From Verrucomicrobiota bacterium (GTDB lineage Bacteria > Verrucomicrobiota > Verrucomicrobiia > Opitutales > Opitutaceae), in assembly GCA_030604905.1 (NCBI GenBank), contig JAUVVA010000036.1:1-32447 (forward strand): DNA of 32,447 nucleotides, written 5' to 3'. The notes under the pieces are model-generated. The model had not been told where the DNA came from. It made no database searches and saw only the letters and a program-made list of their open reading frames with translations. A program made the position numbers and the translations under genes. Positions 6,520-14,364 of this stretch are shown here, piece after piece (the stretch's first letter is position 1; each line of letters opens with the position of its first letter).

Positions 6520-8856
6520 TCAGAAGCGGTAGGCGAGGGTGAACTCGCCCCGGATGCCGCGCTCGATGAGGATCGATTCGTTGCCGTAGACGCCGTTGGG
6601 CGGGGCAAAGTTGAGCTCGTCGGTGAGGTTGAGGATGGTGAGGCGGGCCTCCCAATTTTTCCGGGTGTAGAAGACGCTGGCGTCGATGTTGAACTGCCAG
6701 GGGATGACGATGGTGCCGGCCCAGTTGTTGTTGATCTCGCTGTGGAGGGTGCCGCTGATCGAGGCGCCCCAGCCGTTGTCGAAGGTGTAGGCGGCGAGGG
6801 CGTTGAACTGGTGCTTGGGCAGGCCCTGCACGCGGATGTTGCCGACGGGGGTGAAGTCGAAGGCGCCGCCGCCGGAGGCCTGCTGCTGGCCGGGGAGGCG
6901 GGAGAACTCGAGCATGATGGCCTCGAAGCCGCTGCTGCCCGCCTCGGCGTCGATGACGGAGTAGCCGGCGGTGGCGTAGAAGTTTCGGTTCGGCTGGTAA
7001 TTCGCCTCGATCTCGAAGCCCTGGTATTTGTAGGGCACGGCGGGCGAGTTGAGCGGCTTGACGTAGCGCACCTGGTCGAAGACGGCGGTGCCGATGAAAA
7101 GGCGGTTGTCGAGGAGGGCCCACTTCACGCCGGCCTCGTAGAGGGTGCTGGGCTGGGTGAGGGAATTTTTGTTGGTGGCCGAGGGCGAGAAGCCGCCGCC
7201 GTTGGCGATCGCGCCGGCGGTGTTGCGGCTGTAGTTGTAGGTGAAATACGCGGTGGTCGCGGGCGTGACGCGGTAGGTGACGCTGCCGTTCACGTTGGGG
7301 AGGCCGACGCTCTCCTCGGCGCGGTTGGAGTTGAAGAGCGGGGTCGTGGACTCGACCTTGAGGAAATCAACGCGGCCTCCGCCGAGGAGCGTCAGCCGGT
7401 CGGTGACGCGGTAGTCGCCCTGCACGAAGGGGCCGACGCTGATGGCGGTGGAGTCGTTGGTGTCGCCGGTGTCGGCGGCGAAGTAGCCGGGGAATCCGGG
7501 CACGGGGAGGCGATCGGTGCCGATGGAGGCCTGGAAGGGGCCGGAGCGGGTGATATCGATGCCGGAGCGGGGCTGGGAGAGGTCCCAGACGTTGGCGGGC
7601 TCGAAGAAGAAGTCGTTGTAGGCGGTGACGCGGGCATAGCGGGCGGCGGCGCCGTAGTTGATCGAGCCTTGTTCGAAGCTGCGCTGGAACTCGAGGCGGG
7701 TCTCGAAGGTGATGGAGGGATCGACGACCTCGTTGTAGTAGTAGGAGCTGAAGGTCTCGCGCTGGGTGTAGGTGAACAGGTTGTTGTTCACGATGCGGAG
7801 GTCCGGGCTGGAGTCGACGGTCTGGATGGCTTGCAGCTTGAAGTTCTTGCCCAGGGAGTTGTCGCCCGGCTTGAGGAGGCGGCGTTTCGGGTCGAGGGCG
7901 ACGGTGGGGCCGAAGGCGATGATATTGGCGGCGCCCTGCACGTTGGCCGCGTTTTGCGGGTCCGCGGGGCTGGCGGCTGAGCCGCCGTTGATGTTGGTGC
8001 CGGTGACGTAGCGGCGGTTGTCGATGAGATCCTGCGTGGGGCGGTTGTAGCCCCAGTTCTCCGTATACTCCATGTAGGAGAAGGAGGAGTTGAGGAAGAG
8101 TTCGTAGGTGTTGGTCGGTTTCCAGGTGAGGGCGCCGTAGAGGGACTGGGTCTTGCGATATTCGCTTTCGTAGTAGCCCTTGCTGTCCTCGCCCGAGTAG
8201 CTGACGCGCAGGGCGAGCTGGTCGTTGACGGGCGAGTTGTGGTCGACGGTCCAGCGGTAGACGTCGTAGGAGCCGACTGTGCCGGTGAGCTCGGTGCGCT
8301 GGCCGGCGAAGCTGGGGCGCTTGGTGATGAGGTCGACGAAGCCGCCGACGTAGGCGGAGGCGCCTTGGATGGGGGTGGCGGGGCCCTTGACGATGTTGAC
8401 CGATTCGACGGCGTTGAAGTCGATCGGCAGGCCGTTGCCGTTGGACGTGATGCGCTCGCGCATGCCGTTGATGAACACGTCGGCGAACTGGCCGCGGATG
8501 TCGGGGTTGCCGGGCGCGCCGAAGTTCGTGCGGGTAAAGGACGAGGAGGTGAGCTTGGAGAAGTCCCGGACGTCGCGGATGGCGATGGCGTTGAGCTGTT
8601 CGCGGGAGATGATGGTGACGTTGCGCGGGATCTCGGTGATGTTGCGGTCGGTGCCGTAGACGGAGTTGAAGGGCCGCGAGGTCGGCATGATGTTTTGCTC
8701 GATGGGCACCTCGTTCACATCGAGGGCGTCGAGGGTGATCACTTCGTCGCCGGTGGCGGCGGGAGTGGCGGGGCTGTCTTGGGCGGGGAGGCGAAGCGCG
8801 GGCGCGGTCGCCGCCATGAGCGCCAGAAGGCGAAGTGCGAGCTTGCGGTTGGTCAT
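6520..8856 (-). CDS. TonB-dependent outer-membrane receptor
   Basis: A 778-aa outer-membrane transporter. It has a signal peptide (residues 1-26, cleaved near LRLPAQ), a possible TonB box (DEVITLDAL, about 37-45), a plug domain (about 60-180) with IPRNVTIISREQL, DIRGQ, VESVNIVKGPATPIQGASAYVGGFVDLITKRP, and a 22-strand-type barrel. It ends in FTLAYRF with the terminal phenylalanine expected for BAM-dependent insertion. The substrate is not evident from sequence; TonB receptors of this size often take siderophores, but here the gene heads a purine-salvage locus, so nucleoside or nucleobase uptake is a reasonable guess. The ATG at 8856 gives the intact signal peptide. It is divergent from the exchanger gene at 9153 across a 296-bp gap in which I found no riboswitch or convincing promoter. 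Confidence 0.93.
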   Translation of the reverse strand: MTNRKLALRLLALMAATAPALRLPAQDSPATPAATGDEVITLDALDVNEVPIEQNIMPTSRPFNSVYGTDRNITEIPRNVTIISREQLNAIAIRDVRDFSKLTSSSFTRTNFGAPGNPDIRGQFADVFINGMRERITSNGNGLPIDFNAVESVNIVKGPATPIQGASAYVGGFVDLITKRPSFAGQRTELTGTVGSYDVYRWTVDHNSPVNDQLALRVSYSGEDSKGYYESEYRKTQSLYGALTWKPTNTYELFLNSSFSYMEYTENWGYNRPTQDLIDNRRYVTGTNINGGSAASPADPQNAANVQGAANIIAFGPTVALDPKRRLLKPGDNSLGKNFKLQAIQTVDSSPDLRIVNNNLFTYTQRETFSSYYYNEVVDPSITFETRLEFQRSFEQGSINYGAAARYARVTAYNDFFFEPANVWDLSQPRSGIDITRSGPFQASIGTDRLPVPGFPGYFAADTGDTNDSTAISVGPFVQGDYRVTDRLTLLGGGRVDFLKVESTTPLFNSNRAEESVGLPNVNGSVTYRVTPATTAYFTYNYSRNTAGAIANGGGFSPSATNKNSLTQPSTLYEAGVKWALLDNRLFIGTAVFDQVRYVKPLNSPAVPYKYQGFEIEANYQPNRNFYATAGYSVIDAEAGSSGFEAIMLEFSRLPGQQQASGGGAFDFTPVGNIRVQGLPKHQFNALAAYTFDNGWGASISGTLHSEINNNWAGTIVIPWQFNIDASVFYTRKNWEARLTILNLTDELNFAPPNGVYGNESILIERGIRGEFTLAYRF

Positions 8857-9152
8857 GGTGTTGGTTGCGGGTGGACGTGCTGGCCGGGGCTTTCAGCATG
8901 CGATGTGCCGACGCCCGAGCTCGTGGCAGCGGGGCCGGAGGGTGCCAGACTGCGGACGTAAGTGCCGGGTGGATACACGTAGGTTCGGCTGCCTGACGGC
9001 CCGGGTGGGCGGCGGGGAGCATCGTCCGCCCCCCGCGGGGTTTCGACCGAAAAACCACCCTGGCGTGACGATGAGTCGGCGCGCGATTTACACCTCGGCG
9101 ACTTTTCCTCGCTGGCGTCGGGCGGGCGGGCGGTTTTGCTCGCGGGCCGTCC

Positions 9153-10202
9153 ATGTTTTCGCTGACCGGCTTTCTCGACGATACGCTCGGGCTCGGGCAT
9201 CCCGCCACCTACCTTGTCCTCTTCCTCGCCGCCTCGCTGCTGCTGGTGTGGCGGCTGGAGGTGATGCTGGAGCGAGGGCTGGAGGGCACGGCCCTGGGCG
9301 CGCTGGTCATGCCGCTCTGCTCGGGGATGGGAAACCTGCTCTTCGTCTGGGTGGCCCGCCAGCAGGGCGTGCCGGCGGAGGAGGTGGCGGTGAACGCGCT
9401 GGGCAACAATCTCACCAACTTGCTGCTCATTCTGCCGGGCGTGGCTCTGTTTGGCGCGCTGAGCCTGCGGGCGGCGGGGAGCGGGGCGAGCCCGCGGGGC
9501 GCGGGACGCGGCGCGCGCAAAAAAGCCGGGGGCGGCGGGCGGGGCAAAGTCGACGCGGATACGAAAACGCGGCTGAACGCGTTGGCGCTTCACCTCACGC
9601 TCGGCGCCGCGGCGGCCTTCGCGCTCATCGCCTGGGCGCTCGGACTGGACGGGCGTTTCGACCGGGGCGACGGCTTCGCGCTGATCGGCCTCTTTCTGCT
9701 CTGGCAGGGCTTTCACCTCTACGACGTGCGCAAGCACCAGATCACGCGGCGGCAGGGATTTTCCCCCTTGATCGTGGTGGACGTGGTGCTGGCGCTGCTG
9801 GGCGCCTGGGTGATGATGGCGAGCTTGGATTGGCTGGTGGATTGGCTGCGGGCCCGGCCGGAGGGCAGCTTGGGCGCGGATCATCTGGGTTGGGTGACGG
9901 CCTGGCTGATGGTGTTGCCCAACGCGGCGCTGGCGGGCTACTACGCGTGGCGCATGCGGGCCGACATCGTCTACGCCTCGCAGGTGGGGGACGGGCACAT
10001 CTGCATCCCGCTCTGCCTCGGGCTGGCGGCGGTGCTCATGCCTTTCGTGGCGCCCGCCTGGTTCGGCGATGCGTTGCTCGTGCTGGCGGGCACGGCGGTG
10101 TTTCATTCGCTCATGGTCGCCGTCTGCGGGGGCCTCCCGCGCTGGTTGGCCATCCTGCCCCTGCTCGGCTACGCGTGGTGCCTGCGCGAAGGTTTGTCGT
10201 GA
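9153..10202 (+). CDS. Sodium/calcium exchanger-like (CaCA) membrane protein
   Basis: A 349-aa integral membrane protein with about ten hydrophobic segments in two halves. The first half carries ALGNNLTNLLLILPG, close to the alpha-repeat signature G(S/N)N-x-x-N-x-L-x-x-x-G of Ca2+/cation antiporters. The second half has the weaker counterpart ASQVGDGHICIPLCLG. The halves are joined by a long, basic, Gly/Arg-rich loop (about residues 108-138, with RKK and GRGK), the position of the cytosolic loop in exchangers. The ion moved is unknown, and the acidic residues usual in the alpha repeats are not clearly conserved, so a divergent or repurposed exchanger is possible. ATG 9153 starts just before the first membrane segment. 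Confidence 0.7.
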   Translation: MFSLTGFLDDTLGLGHPATYLVLFLAASLLLVWRLEVMLERGLEGTALGALVMPLCSGMGNLLFVWVARQQGVPAEEVAVNALGNNLTNLLLILPGVALFGALSLRAAGSGASPRGAGRGARKKAGGGGRGKVDADTKTRLNALALHLTLGAAAAFALIAWALGLDGRFDRGDGFALIGLFLLWQGFHLYDVRKHQITRRQGFSPLIVVDVVLALLGAWVMMASLDWLVDWLRARPEGSLGADHLGWVTAWLMVLPNAALAGYYAWRMRADIVYASQVGDGHICIPLCLGLAAVLMPFVAPAWFGDALLVLAGTAVFHSLMVAVCGGLPRWLAILPLLGYAWCLREGLS

Positions 10203-10361
10203 CCGGCCGAGGCTCCGCCCCGCGTCGGAGCGGCGCCGAGGTCGGGGGGCGCCCGGGGGCCGAGGGAGGCGTGGGAAGCGCGGGGCGGGAGCCGGCGATT
10301 GGCGCGGGATAACGGGCGGCTTGTCGCGGGGCGGGCGGAGGTGCAGACTGCCCTTTTTCCT

Positions 10362-11408
10362 ATGCGCGTCCCCCAGTTTTGGTGGTGTGTGGTTTTGGCG
10401 TTGCTGAGCCTGGCCGCGTCGCGCGCGGCGGCCGAGTTTGCCCCTTTACGGCTTGTGGTGAATCCGTGGCCGGCCTCGGCGCTCAATGTGCAGGTCGCTT
10501 CGCTCTTGCTCGAACGTGAGCTGGGAAGACGCGTGCTCGTGGTCGAGGCCGACGAACAGACGCAATGGGCGCTGCTCGCCGGCGGGGGGGCCGACGCGGT
10601 GCTGGAGCTCTGGCCTTCGGGGCATCGTGCGAATTGGCAGCGCTACGTGGTCGAGCGTCGCGCGGTGGCGCCGGGCGGCCCGCTGGGAGTGAGGGGGAAA
10701 ATCGGCTGGTTTACCACGCGCGCCACCGTGGAGCGTCACCCGGAGCTCGGTTCGTGGCGCGGTCTTGGCGCGGGCGGAAGGGCGGACTTGCTTGCGCCGG
10801 GCGGGAAGGGCCGGGGGCGTCTGCTCACCGGTGATCCTACCTGGACCCAGTTTGACATGGAGATCATCGCCAACCTGGGGCTGCAACTCGAGGTCGTGCC
10901 GCTCGGCTCCGAGGCGGCGCTGGTCGCCGAGGTGCGCCGTGCGGCGAAGGCCGGAGAGCCGGTGATGTTTTATCTCTACACGCCCCACGCGCTCTTCACC
11001 GAGCTCGAACTGGTGGCGGTGGAGCTGCCCCGCCACGATCCGGATCAGTGGTCCAAGGCCGGGCAGGGCGGCGCGGCCAGCGCCTATCCGCTGGAACCGC
11101 TCACCAAGCTGTTTTCCATGCGCTTGGCGGAGTCCGATCCCGTGGCGGCGTCCTTCCTGCGCGCGATGCGTTACGGCAACGAGGCGCAACTGGCGATGCT
11201 CGCCGAGCTGGGGCGCGGCCGCTCTCCGCGGGAGGCGGCGGCGCATTGGATCGAGAACAACGGGGAGCAGTGGCGGGCCTGGGTGCTGGCGGCGCGTGCG
11301 GTGGAGGAGGCGCTGGGAGCGCGTCCGGAGCCTCCGGCCGGGGCGGTGACGGCACCCGGCGCACGGTCGGCGCCCCGAGGGGCTCGAAAAACCGGCCGCG
11401 CTTTGTAG
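10362..11408 (+). CDS. OpuAC-type glycine betaine/proline ABC substrate-binding protein
   Basis: A 348-aa exported binding protein. The signal peptide is MRVPQFWWCVVLALLSLAASRAAA. The mature part begins with PLRLVVNPWPASALNVQVASLLLERELGRRV and AVLELWPSGHRANWQRYV, matching the OpuAC/ProX fold that cages quaternary ammonium ligands with aromatic residues. GWFTTRATVERHPELGSW and GDPTWTQFDMEIIANLGL are further family signatures. No permease or ATPase gene lies beside it, so it is an orphan component or serves a transporter encoded elsewhere. I chose ATG 10362 rather than the open frame from 10299 because it places the signal peptide at the N-terminus. The C-terminal 30 residues (about 319-348) are a low-complexity Pro/Ala/Arg tail. 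Confidence 0.8.
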   Translation: MRVPQFWWCVVLALLSLAASRAAAEFAPLRLVVNPWPASALNVQVASLLLERELGRRVLVVEADEQTQWALLAGGGADAVLELWPSGHRANWQRYVVERRAVAPGGPLGVRGKIGWFTTRATVERHPELGSWRGLGAGGRADLLAPGGKGRGRLLTGDPTWTQFDMEIIANLGLQLEVVPLGSEAALVAEVRRAAKAGEPVMFYLYTPHALFTELELVAVELPRHDPDQWSKAGQGGAASAYPLEPLTKLFSMRLAESDPVAASFLRAMRYGNEAQLAMLAELGRGRSPREAAAHWIENNGEQWRAWVLAARAVEEALGARPEPPAGAVTAPGARSAPRGARKTGRAL

Positions 11409-11466
11409 TCCGCTCCAGATTGACGCCGGTGGGCGCCTCGTTTGCGTGGCCCGACTTTTTCACCGC

Positions 11467-11859
11467 ATGAAAATTCCCGCGCTCTCCTGGTGGTTGGCCG
11501 CTTACGGCTTGTTCCTGTTCACGATGGGCCTGCTCGGTTATCTCTCGAATCCCGAAAAGGCGGCCACGGCCCTGAAGTCCGGCGGCATATTCGGCGGACT
11601 CTCCTTGGCGTGGGCGATCGCGTGGGCGGCGGGGCAACGATGGGCGCTTCACGCGGCGCTCGGGACCTTGGGGCTGGTGACGCTCGCTTTTGTCTGGCGC
11701 TCTTCGGTGGGCTGGATCGCGGTCTTCCGGGGGGATGGCGACAAGCTGGTCGCGGCGCTGCTCATTTCCGCGATGTTGGTGGCGAGCCTGATCGTCCTGC
11801 CCCGCGTGGTGGACGCGCTGCGCGCGAATCGCGGCAAAAGCGCCCCCGTCTCCGCCTGA
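11467..11859 (+). CDS. Small four-helix membrane protein, TMEM14-like
   Basis: A 130-aa protein with four hydrophobic segments: LSWWLAAYGLFLFTMGLLGYL, GGIFGGLSLAWAIAWAA, HAALGTLGLVTLAFVW and LVAALLISAMLVASLIVL. The first helix with YG...GLLGYL and the following GGIFGG...A resemble the TMEM14/UPF0136 family of small membrane proteins, whose bacterial role is undefined. The start is ATG 11467; an in-frame GTG at 11446 would add seven residues. It lies 58 bp after the OpuAC-like gene on the same strand. Confidence 0.6.
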   Translation: MKIPALSWWLAAYGLFLFTMGLLGYLSNPEKAATALKSGGIFGGLSLAWAIAWAAGQRWALHAALGTLGLVTLAFVWRSSVGWIAVFRGDGDKLVAALLISAMLVASLIVLPRVVDALRANRGKSAPVSA

Positions 11860-12047
11860 GGTCTGTCCGGCGTTCGGGGGGCCGCCTGTCCGCGGATGGC
11901 CGTGGGCTTCGTCGCCGTGGGCTTGGAGCTTGGCGGCCGCGCTCCGCGGGCGCGCGGGCGCGTTCGGGGGAGGAAAGCGTGGCCACGTCCGCTCCGGGCT
12001 TGCCGCGGAGGCGGGCCTGGCCCGTCATGCGGGGGTTCTTTGGAGAC

Positions 12048-12377
12048 GGGCCTTTAGCTCAATGGTCAGAGCAGGGGACTTGAGAAATCGGGTCGGCGGC
12101 GGCGAAAGCCGCCGTCAGTCAGGTGTAACTTCGGCGAACGGTTTAAACTCCCAACGCCGAGCCAAGCGGCGCGTGGCGTGAAAACGCGGCGCACCGAAGG
12201 TGTAGAGACTATAATCACCCGCCTAAAGAGCCGCGCCGCCCGGGTGCGACTCCATGGCGAAGGCATAGTCCGGACCACGAACGCGCGACGTCCCCGGCGG
12301 GACGCCGCGCGGCGGCGAAAGCCGAAGTGGTGCGCATAATCCCTTGGTTGCGGGTTCGAATCCCGCAGGGCCCACCA
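12048..12377 (+). tRNA. ileX: tRNA-Ile(CAU), intron-containing, CCA encoded
   Basis: Exons 12048-12080 and 12335-12377 join to a 76-nt tRNA. The acceptor arm pairs GGGCCTT with AGGGCCC, the D arm is GCTC/GAGC, the anticodon stem is GGGGA/TCCCT around loop CT-CAT-AA, the T arm is GCGGG/CCCGC around TTCGAAT, then come discriminator A and encoded CCA. The body closely resembles Escherichia coli tRNA-Ile2 (CAU, read as AUA after lysidine modification by TilS) rather than elongator or initiator Met tRNAs, hence the isoleucine call. Removal of a group I intron is needed to form the anticodon loop. It lies alone between the TMEM14-like gene and the convergent TRIC gene. Confidence 0.92.
12081..12334 (+). 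other. Group I intron (IC3-like) in the tRNA anticodon loop
   Basis: About 254 nt with no open reading frame, so no homing endonuclease. P1 pairs exon GACU (12077-12080) with the guide GGUC (12091-12094), leaving the expected U-G wobble at the 5' splice site; the intron ends in the omega G at 12334. P2 is a 9-bp hairpin capped by GAAA (12095-12116). P3 is GGTG 12122-12125 with CACC 12216-12219, P4 TCGGCG 12131-12136 with CGCCGA 12155-12160, and P7 GACTA 12207-12211 with TAGTC 12266-12270. The core segments AACGCCGAGCCAAGC, GAAGGTGTAGAGACTA and GAAGGCATAGTCC are, from memory, the same as in the Azoarcus tRNA-Ile intron. The boundary positions are inferred from P1, the terminal G and restoration of a 7-nt anticodon loop. 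Confidence 0.92.
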
Positions 12378-12518
12378 AAGCGCGCAGTGGCGGGCGCCCC
12401 CGCCGCTGAAACCGGATGGGGTGCGGGAGCCAAGCCGCCGCTAGCGGGGCTCGCGGCAGCGCGGGGACCAGCGCCGCCTCGCGCCGGATCGGGCTGCCCG
12501 CGCGAAGTGTGCGAGGGC

Positions 12519-13208
12519 TTAGCCGCGTGGCATCGGGTCGTTTTTCTCGGGCGGAGGCGGCGCGCTCGCCGGAGGCAGGGGCGGGCCGAGCGGAGTGGTG
12601 TGCCAGTTGAGCCAGACCGTAAGGGTGCGGATGACGAAGGTGGCGGCGATGGTGATCACCGCCGCGGCCGGAGCGCTCAAGCCGAGCAGCGTGCCGCACA
12701 CGATGAAAATCACCGTGCCGAAAAAGGCGACGAGCACGTAGAACTGGCCGGGCTTGAAGACGAGCACCTCCTCACGCGTGAGCACATCACGGAGGATGCC
12801 GCCGCCCGCCGCGTTGAGCACTCCGATCACCATCGCGGCGGGGACGCTGAGGCCGGCCGCGAGTGATTTTTGGGTGCCGAAGGCGGCGTAGGCGCCCAGT
12901 CCGAGCGCGTCGATCGTGGCGATCACGCGGCCGAAGCGCTGCACGCGTTCTCGCAGGAGCACGCCGACAAGCGCGGCGACGGCGACGACCTGCAGGTAGC
13001 GCCCGTCGAGGAAGGCCGCGGGCGGGCCGCTCTGGATGAAGAGGCCGTCGCGGAGGAGGCCGCCGCCGAGCCCGCAGATGAGCGCGAGGAAAAAGACGCC
13101 CACGATGTCGTAGCGACGGCGAATCGCGGCGAGCGCGCCGGTGAGCGCGAAGGCGAAGGTCGCGGCGAGGTCGAAGCCGATGGGGAGCGCGAATTGGCCT
13201 TCAAGCAT
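12519..13208 (-). CDS. UPF0126 / bacterial TRIC-family cation channel
   Basis: A 229-aa membrane protein made of two homologous three-helix halves plus a final helix: FALTGALAAIRRRYDIVGVFFLALICGLGGGLLRDGLF in the first half and GLGAYAAFGTQKSLAAGLSVPAAMVIGVLNAAGGGILRDVLTRE in the second. The repeated GGG-x-x-RD motif is the hallmark of the UPF0126 (YadS/YicG) family, prokaryotic relatives of trimeric intracellular cation channels; some members have been linked to glycine transport. The C-terminus is a Pro-rich cytosolic tail. It converges on the tRNA gene. Confidence 0.88.
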   Translation of the reverse strand: MLEGQFALPIGFDLAATFAFALTGALAAIRRRYDIVGVFFLALICGLGGGLLRDGLFIQSGPPAAFLDGRYLQVVAVAALVGVLLRERVQRFGRVIATIDALGLGAYAAFGTQKSLAAGLSVPAAMVIGVLNAAGGGILRDVLTREEVLVFKPGQFYVLVAFFGTVIFIVCGTLLGLSAPAAAVITIAATFVIRTLTVWLNWHTTPLGPPLPPASAPPPPEKNDPMPRG

Positions 13209-13390
13209 GGGCGGGGGCGGCGGAGGCGCGCGTGAGGCGCGTCCCGGGCAAGGATGCGTGGTCCGGCCCGGGCGGCAAGGGCCGCACCCGGGGGAGCGCT
13301 ACGCAAACGGGTGAGGGCGGGGCACGGCAGGCGGGCGAGGCGGCACGCCCCGCGCCTCCCGGTGGGCTTCCCGTGGTCCGCTCGCCTCGC

Positions 13391-14290
13391 TCAGGCCGAG
13401 CCGGTCGCGCTCAGCTCCAGCCCGAGCGTGTCGACAAACTTGCGCATCGCCGGCGTGAGCACGCGCCCCTTGCGATGCAGGATCGCCAGCGGTCGGGTGA
13501 ACTCCTTGCCCTTCAGGGTGAGCATGGCGAGCGTGCCCGCCTTGACCTCCTGCTGCACCGTCGCCTGCGGCACGATCGCGATGCCGTGGTCGATCTCGAC
13601 CGCGCGCTTCACCGTCTCGATGTTGTCGAACTCCATCACCGGTTCGCTCTCCAGCTTGTTCTCGCGGAAGATCTGATCCACCGCCTTGCGCGTCGGGATG
13701 TCGGGATCAAAGCCGATGAACTTCTGCCCCTGCAGCTCCGCCACCGACACCTCGCCCTTCTTCGCCAGCGGATGCCCGGGCGGCGTGATCAAGACCAGCC
13801 GGTCGTTGCGGAAAGGGATCACCTCGATCTGCCGCTGCTTGAGCGGGAAGGCCACCAGGCCGAAGTCGACCGAGTTGTGCAGGATGTCCTCATACACGAG
13901 GTTCGAGCGCCGATACTCCACGCGCACGTTCACCGACGGGTAATCGTGCAGGAATTTCTTGATGTAGGGCGGCAGCTCGTGCAGGCCGATCGAGTAGATC
14001 GTCGAGATGCGGATCGTGCCGCTGATCACCTTCTTCAGCTCCTGCAGATCCGAATCCAGCTTGTCGTAGACGTGCAGGATCTCCTTCGCCGACTCGTAGA
14101 CCTGGTAACCCTCGCGCGTGAGCTGAAACTGTTTTTGGCTGCGGTCGATCAGCAGCGCCTTAAAGTGCTTCTCCATCGCCCGCGCCTGCTGGCTCACGGC
14201 CGATTGGGTGATGCCATTGATCTTGGCGGCCTTGGAAAAGCTCTTCGTCTCCACGAGGTCGGCGAAGATCTTGAAATTCTCGATTTGCAT
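13391..14290 (-). CDS. LysR-family transcriptional regulator
   Basis: A 299-aa activator-type regulator. The winged helix-turn-helix lies at residues 1-60 (FKIFADLVETKSFSKAAKINGITQSAVSQQARAMEKHF), followed by the linker helix and an effector-binding domain beginning at SGTIRISTIYSIG. The domain is complete, ending near residue 295. The effector is not predictable; overall look is CbbR/CysB-like. It is divergent from the yggS gene across 74 bp that contain a perfect dyad (14319-14332), the classic arrangement for a LysR protein controlling itself and its neighbour. Confidence 0.92.
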   Translation of the reverse strand: MQIENFKIFADLVETKSFSKAAKINGITQSAVSQQARAMEKHFKALLIDRSQKQFQLTREGYQVYESAKEILHVYDKLDSDLQELKKVISGTIRISTIYSIGLHELPPYIKKFLHDYPSVNVRVEYRRSNLVYEDILHNSVDFGLVAFPLKQRQIEVIPFRNDRLVLITPPGHPLAKKGEVSVAELQGQKFIGFDPDIPTRKAVDQIFRENKLESEPVMEFDNIETVKRAVEIDHGIAIVPQATVQQEVKAGTLAMLTLKGKEFTRPLAILHRKGRVLTPAMRKFVDTLGLELSATGSA

Positions 14291-14318
14291 GTCGGCGATT
14301 GGGGTGAACGGTCTGTCT

Positions 14319-14332
14319 GAGATAAATATCTC
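14319..14332. promoter_or_regulatory. Candidate LysR operator GAGATA-AA-TATCTC
   Basis: Perfect 6-bp inverted repeat with a 2-bp AT-rich spacer in the 74-bp divergent intergenic region between lysR and yggS. A second overlapping symmetry, GATAA...TTATC (14321-14337), makes a composite site. AT-richness contrasts with the GC-rich surroundings. Confidence 0.6.
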
Positions 14333-14364
14333 TTATCACCACGCAACCGAGAAACGTCGCGCCA

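Noticed and set aside
5130-6608. N-terminal extension of the adenosine deaminase frame (1026 aa in total)
   Set aside because: The added part is Arg/Pro-rich shadow of the nucleoside phosphorylase and intergenic repeats. The Tat signal marks the real start near 5129.
8857-9152. Possible riboswitch upstream of the TonB receptor
   Set aside because: I looked for cobalamin, purine and SAM riboswitch signatures on the minus strand and found none.
12081-12334. Homing endonuclease inside the tRNA intron
   Set aside because: The intron is only about 254 nt, filled by ribozyme helices; no frame encodes LAGLIDADG, HNH or GIY-YIG motifs.
12335-12377. tRNA-Met(CAU) identity
   Set aside because: The body sequence (GCAGG..GACTCATAATC.CTTGGT) follows tRNA-Ile2. 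Initiator features such as an unpaired 1-72 and GGG/CCC anticodon stem pairs are missing.
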